Below are positions 60,889 to 64,000 of a stretch of DNA of 64,000 bases, one piece after another. The stretch covers positions 1 to 64,000 of the forward strand of contig JALQCR010000017.1 of NCBI GenBank assembly GCA_023336205.1. Direction: 5' to 3'. Source of the DNA: Pseudanabaena sp. Salubria-1. GTDB lineage: Bacteria; Cyanobacteriota; Cyanobacteriia; Pseudanabaenales; Pseudanabaenaceae. A program made the position numbers and the translations under genes. Numbering within the stretch: the stretch's first letter is position 1; the number at the start of each line of letters is the position of its first letter. The notes beneath the pieces were generated by a model that did not search any database, was not told the DNA's origin, and saw nothing but the letters and a program-made list of their open reading frames with translations.

Positions 60889-61092
60889 CTAGAATGATGA
60901 TTTTATGTGATTTAACTTCCATCTCATATAATCCTCCGCCGTTGGGAAATATTGCATGACCATATCTAAACCACCAGGTCTATCCTTTAGATATCCCTCA
61001 AGATAATCAGAATTTTTCTTGCGAGGTAGTATGCCCCTATCACGATCTTGACGACCTTCTTGAAAACGCGCTTCTCTGATTTTGCCAAACAT
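60889..61092 (-). CDS. Small hypothetical protein
   Basis: A 67-residue protein, MFGKIREARFQEGRQDRDRG then PRKKNSDYLEGYLKDRPGG and a C-terminal FPTAEDYMRWKLNHIKSSF. I do not recognise a family. It is basic and largely helical or disordered, with an aromatic C-terminal part. Its stop is 46 bases from the ISKra4-like element's end; it is not part of the element. Composition and an ATG start make a real gene plausible, but no ribosome-binding site was obvious. Confidence 0.5.
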   Translation of the reverse strand: MFGKIREARFQEGRQDRDRGILPRKKNSDYLEGYLKDRPGGLDMVMQYFPTAEDYMRWKLNHIKSSF

Positions 61093-61274
61093 ACTTATTT
61101 ACGACTCCGCCTTCGTCTTGCCAATTACATAATTAATTTATTTTTACTGTATTAAATTTAACAAAAAATGATGAATACCCTTAGAAGTTGAAACAATAAT
61201 TAAAATTGATAGGAAATCGTGACGTGATGTATTGTCTTGTAATTATTGCGGAGTATATTAAATATCCATTTAGC

Positions 61275-61336
61275 AACCCAAAAGTCCAAAGCTAAAGGCA
61301 ATACTTAGTATTGTCTTTAGCTTTGGACTTTTGGTT
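61275..61336. repeat. Long palindrome, AACCCAAAA shell
   Basis: AACCCAAAAGTCCAAAGCTA and its near complement form an approximately 29-base stem around TTA, with few mismatches. The flank TAGCAACCCAAAA resembles the right flank TTTTTGGGTTGCTATA of the hairpin between urtA and urtB. Confidence 0.85.
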
Positions 61337-61381
61337 TTTCTGACTTTTATGCTAAGAGGCTTAGCTGTTGCGATTCTTGTT

Positions 61382-61453
61382 AGGACATAAAACCCAAATA
61401 GTGAGAGGCGGTGCGAAGCGCCACCTTTCACTATTTGGGTTTTGATTTGTCTT
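61382..61453. repeat. AAACCCAA-shell palindrome homologous to 46353-46414
   Basis: AAAACCCAAATAGTGA and complement enclose a GAGGCGGTGC-GAA-GCGCCACCTT tip; AGGACA/TGTCTT clamp the outside. In inverted orientation it matches the palindrome before ureD, flanks included, but the tip differs. Confidence 0.85.
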
Positions 61454-61631
61454 GATAAAAGTGGCTAAGGCTATATTAAGCTTGACTTACCATTTTCAAA
61501 GAAAAAGGCTAAGATTGCATTAGCATAATTTTGAGGCGATCGCAGTAGTTCAACAAACTAGTTGCCAGAGAATTATGCCTAATTTCGTCGTTACGCTTTC
61601 ACAACAATATATATTCATGAAATAACGCATT

Positions 61632-63281
61632 ATGTCTACATCAGTAACACCACAAGAGTCTAACGTTGCTCAGGATCGCATTATCTTTTTTGATACCACA
61701 TTGCGCGATGGCGAACAGTCCCCAGGCGCAACTCTGAACGTGGAGCAAAAATTGCTAATCGCGCAGCAACTGGCTCGACTTGGTGTAGACATTATTGAAG
61801 CGGGTTTCCCCTTTGCCAGCAAAGGAGATTTCCATGCTGTCCAAGAAATTGCTAAGCTCGTTGGCACAGAGAATGGTCCCACGATTTGCGGTTTAGCAAG
61901 GGCTACTAGAGGCGATATTGAAGCGGCTGCCGAAGCGGTTAAACCTGCGGCTAAGGGGAGAATTCATACGTTTCTTGCTACCTCTGACATTCACTTGGAA
62001 TATAAGCTTCGGAAAACTCGCGCTGAAGTTTTGGCAATCGTGCCAGAGATGGTTGCCTTTGCCAAATCAAAAGTTGCCGATGTCGAGTTTTCACCTGAGG
62101 ACGCAGGGCGCTCTGATCCTGAGTTTCTCTACCAAGTATTAGAGGCTGCGATCGCAGCGGGTGCGAATACTGTCAATATTCCCGATACAGTCGGCTATTT
62201 GACTCCCTCTGAGTTTGGCGCTTTGATCAAAGGGATCAAAGAGAATGTGCCAAATATCGATCGCGCGATTATCTCGGTGCATGGTCACAATGATCTTGGC
62301 TTGGCTGTGGCGAACTTCCTTGAGGCTGCCAAAAATGGAGCACGTCAAATGGAATGCACGATTAACGGCATCGGTGAACGTGCAGGCAATGCCGCCCTCG
62401 AAGAATTGGTGATGGCTTTGCATGTGCGTCGATCCTATTTCAATAGCTTCCTCGGTCGTCCTGCGGAATCAACTGCGCCACTCTGTAACATTGACACAAA
62501 GCAGATTTACAAAACTTCTCGCCTTGTGTCCAATCTTACGGGTATGTTGGTGCAACCCAATAAAGCGATCGTCGGAGCAAATGCCTTTGCCCATGAGTCA
62601 GGTATCCATCAAGACGGCGTATTGAAAAATCGCCTCACCTACGAAATCATGGATGCGCAATCCATCGGCTTAACCGACAATTTGATCGTGCTTGGTAAGC
62701 TCTCAGGACGCAATGCCTTGAGTTCTCGCCTCAGAGAGCTTGGCTTTGAACTTTCAGAACAAGAACTTAATGCTGCCTTTGTGCGGTTTAAGGAACTTGC
62801 TGATAAAAAGCGAGAAATTAGCGATCGCGACTTAGAAGCGATCGTTAACGATGAAATTCGTCATGCACCCGAAGCTTTCAAGCTCGATCATGTCCAAGTA
62901 AGCTGCGGCGATCGCGCTATCCCCACGGCGACAGTCACGATCGTCATGCCCGATGGTGCTGAAATTACTGATGCTTCGGTGGGGACTGGTCCTGTTGATG
63001 CGATTTACAAAGCGATTAATCGCATTGTAAGTGTTCCAAATCAATTGATCGAGTACTCAGTGCAGTCAGTTACCGCAGGTATCGATGCCCTCGGCGAAGT
63101 CACCATTCGTCTTAAACATCCTGATGTTGGGACTCTCTCTGGACATTCAGCAAATACTGATATCATCGTTGCTTCAGCAAGAGCCTATCTCAGTGCTTTA
63201 AATAAGCTTTACTTTGCTCTTCAGTCTCCGACCACGAAAATTAGCGATCGCGACAAGCTAAAAAAAGAAGCTGCTTTGTAA
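61632..63281 (+). CDS. leuA: 2-isopropylmalate synthase
   Basis: A 549-residue LeuA, the first enzyme of leucine synthesis (acetyl-CoA plus 2-oxoisovalerate). The catalytic TIM barrel starts with IIFFDTTLRDGEQSPGATLNVEQK and includes SVHGHNDLGLAVANFLEAAKNGARQMECTINGIGERAGNAALEE, with metal-binding His residues, and NAFAHESGIHQDGVLKNRLTYEI. The C-terminal regulatory domain (FKLDHVQVSCGDRAIPTATVTIVMPDGAEI...) binds leucine for feedback inhibition. Length is normal. Followed by a strong terminator. Confidence 0.96.
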   Translation: MSTSVTPQESNVAQDRIIFFDTTLRDGEQSPGATLNVEQKLLIAQQLARLGVDIIEAGFPFASKGDFHAVQEIAKLVGTENGPTICGLARATRGDIEAAAEAVKPAAKGRIHTFLATSDIHLEYKLRKTRAEVLAIVPEMVAFAKSKVADVEFSPEDAGRSDPEFLYQVLEAAIAAGANTVNIPDTVGYLTPSEFGALIKGIKENVPNIDRAIISVHGHNDLGLAVANFLEAAKNGARQMECTINGIGERAGNAALEELVMALHVRRSYFNSFLGRPAESTAPLCNIDTKQIYKTSRLVSNLTGMLVQPNKAIVGANAFAHESGIHQDGVLKNRLTYEIMDAQSIGLTDNLIVLGKLSGRNALSSRLRELGFELSEQELNAAFVRFKELADKKREISDRDLEAIVNDEIRHAPEAFKLDHVQVSCGDRAIPTATVTIVMPDGAEITDASVGTGPVDAIYKAINRIVSVPNQLIEYSVQSVTAGIDALGEVTIRLKHPDVGTLSGHSANTDIIVASARAYLSALNKLYFALQSPTTKISDRDKLKKEAAL

Positions 63282-63305
63282 AGCGAATTCCATCACAATT
63301 TATAA

Positions 63306-63354
63306 AAAGAAATTTTTGAAAGTGACGCTTTGCGTCACTTTCAAAAATTTCTTT
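63306..63354. terminator. leuA terminator
   Basis: Perfect 23-base arms with outer AAAGAAATTTTTGAAAGTGA and a TTT loop, 24 bases after the leuA stop. It has T-runs on both strands. Confidence 0.9.
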
Positions 63355-63395
63355 GGTTTTTATGTCAGCGCTTTGCGCTATGAGTTCTATCCCAA

Positions 63396-64000
63396 ATGCT
63401 AGAAAAAGTAGATAAAGAATCAGCAACACAGCACGATCGCTGGATGCAACGCTGTATTGATTTGGCTCAAAAAGCGAGAGGGCAAACTGCCCCAAATCCG
63501 ATGGTGGGAAGTGTAATTGTGAAGAATGGACAGATATTAGGCGAAGGCTTCCATCCTAAAGCAGGGGAACCTCATGCAGAGATATTTGCAATTCGTGCTG
63601 CACAACAAACGGGGGAGGATCTGCGAGATGCTACTCTATATGTCAATCTGGAGCCTTGCAATCATTATGGACGAACGCCTCCCTGTTCTGAAGCAATTAT
63701 CAAAGCGGGAATTGGTGAGGTGGTCATTGGGGCGATCGATGCTAATCCACAAGTATCTGGCACTGGTCGCGATCGCTTGCTTGCGGCTGGGGTAAAAGTC
63801 ACTACAGGTGTTTTAGAACAGCAATGCTGGAATCTCAATGAAGCATTCTTCCATCGCATGAAAACGAATTTGCCCTTTGGCATTTTTAAATATGCGATGA
63901 CTCTTGATGGCAAAATCGCGACGACTTCTGGACATAGCTATTGGATTACTGGTGCAGAAGCGCGGCATCTAGTGCATGACTTGAGAGTGGGATGTGATGC
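63396..64000 (+). CDS. ribD: Riboflavin deaminase/reductase RibD, 5' part
   Basis: The first 201 codons of RibD, running off the window with no stop. The deaminase domain is evident: DRWMQRCIDLAQKARGQTAPNPMVGSVIVKNGQILGEGFHPKAGEPHAE (zinc-binding His and catalytic Glu) and LYVNLEPCNHYGRTPPCSEAI (zinc Cys pair). The start of the reductase domain follows (FFHRMKTNLPFGIFKYAMTLDGKIATTSGHSYWITGAEARHLVHDLR). The enzyme deaminates and reduces the pyrimidine intermediate of riboflavin synthesis. It starts with ATG, 42 bases after the leuA terminator. Confidence 0.95.
   Translation, partial: MLEKVDKESATQHDRWMQRCIDLAQKARGQTAPNPMVGSVIVKNGQILGEGFHPKAGEPHAEIFAIRAAQQTGEDLRDATLYVNLEPCNHYGRTPPCSEAIIKAGIGEVVIGAIDANPQVSGTGRDRLLAAGVKVTTGVLEQQCWNLNEAFFHRMKTNLPFGIFKYAMTLDGKIATTSGHSYWITGAEARHLVHDLRVGCD

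Larger units (their letters stand above)
61093..61631. other. Intergenic region upstream of leuA, with two palindromes
   Basis: No gene was recognised in about 540 bases. It contains long palindromes at 61275-61336 and 61382-61453 and an AT-rich part before leuA that must hold its promoter. No anti-terminator or leader peptide rich in Leu codons was seen. Confidence 0.6.

Overview
The window looks like cyanobacterial chromosome. The HIP1 octamer GCGATCGC recurs in most genes, and the gene set fits: an Urt urea transporter with urease, DevBCA-type export, HerA-like and Uma2 proteins, and CPD photolyase. Many insertion sequences and intergenic palindromes suggest a filamentous, non-heterocystous lineage such as Pseudanabaenales. 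That placement is inference; no rRNA or other marker gene is present. The first 82 bases are a homopolymer-like contig edge.

Layout. 0.1-3.7 kb: three type II toxin-antitoxin modules (RHH/PIN, Phd/PIN, HigBA-like), the last trimmed by an IS. 3.8-11 kb: a Nudix hydrolase converging on three tandem class III nucleotide cyclases that successively lose their sensor parts. 11-14 kb: an S4 protein, RF3 (prfC), a Coq4-like protein and a HIP1-cored minisatellite. 14.3-15.8 kb: a HIP1-free, AT-rich two-gene unit, DUF262 plus HEPN ribonuclease, probably a transferred defence or toxin module. 15.9-24.1 kb: monomeric isocitrate dehydrogenase, HerA-like ATPase, SRPBCC protein, trpF, photolyase, Uma2. 24.3-29.6 kb: a MASE1-PP2C phosphatase gene broken by three ISs. 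30-35.9 kb: glycogen phosphorylase, D-lactate dehydrogenase and an IS-split diguanylate cyclase gene. 36.2-50.4 kb: a nitrogen-scavenging island (ureF-ureE, ureG, MOSC, fmdA-fmdB-urtABCDE, ureD-ureA-uma2-ureB-ureC). 50.5-56.8 kb: PadR regulator, SDR and devBCA, with devC split by an IS. 57-61 kb: a large unknown membrane protein, an ISKra4-like element inside a palindrome, and a small unknown protein. 61.6-64 kb: leuA and the start of ribD.

How it fits together. UrtABCDE imports urea (or short amides), FmdA can hydrolyse formamide, and UreABC with UreDEFG splits urea, so one island covers uptake and hydrolysis. Glycogen phosphorylase and D-lactate dehydrogenase are adjacent and suit dark fermentation of glycogen.

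Seven complete ISs of six kinds lie in the window, each with terminal inverted repeats and target duplications. Removing them on paper, keeping one copy of each duplication, restores exact in-frame genes for the phosphatase (about 612 codons), the GGDEF protein (281 residues from its ATG) and DevC (400 residues), a longer HigA C-terminus, and one perfect intergenic palindrome. Long palindromes with a shared AAACCCAA-like shell and different cores mark many gene ends. A second, multi-branched repeat family forms the end of trpF.
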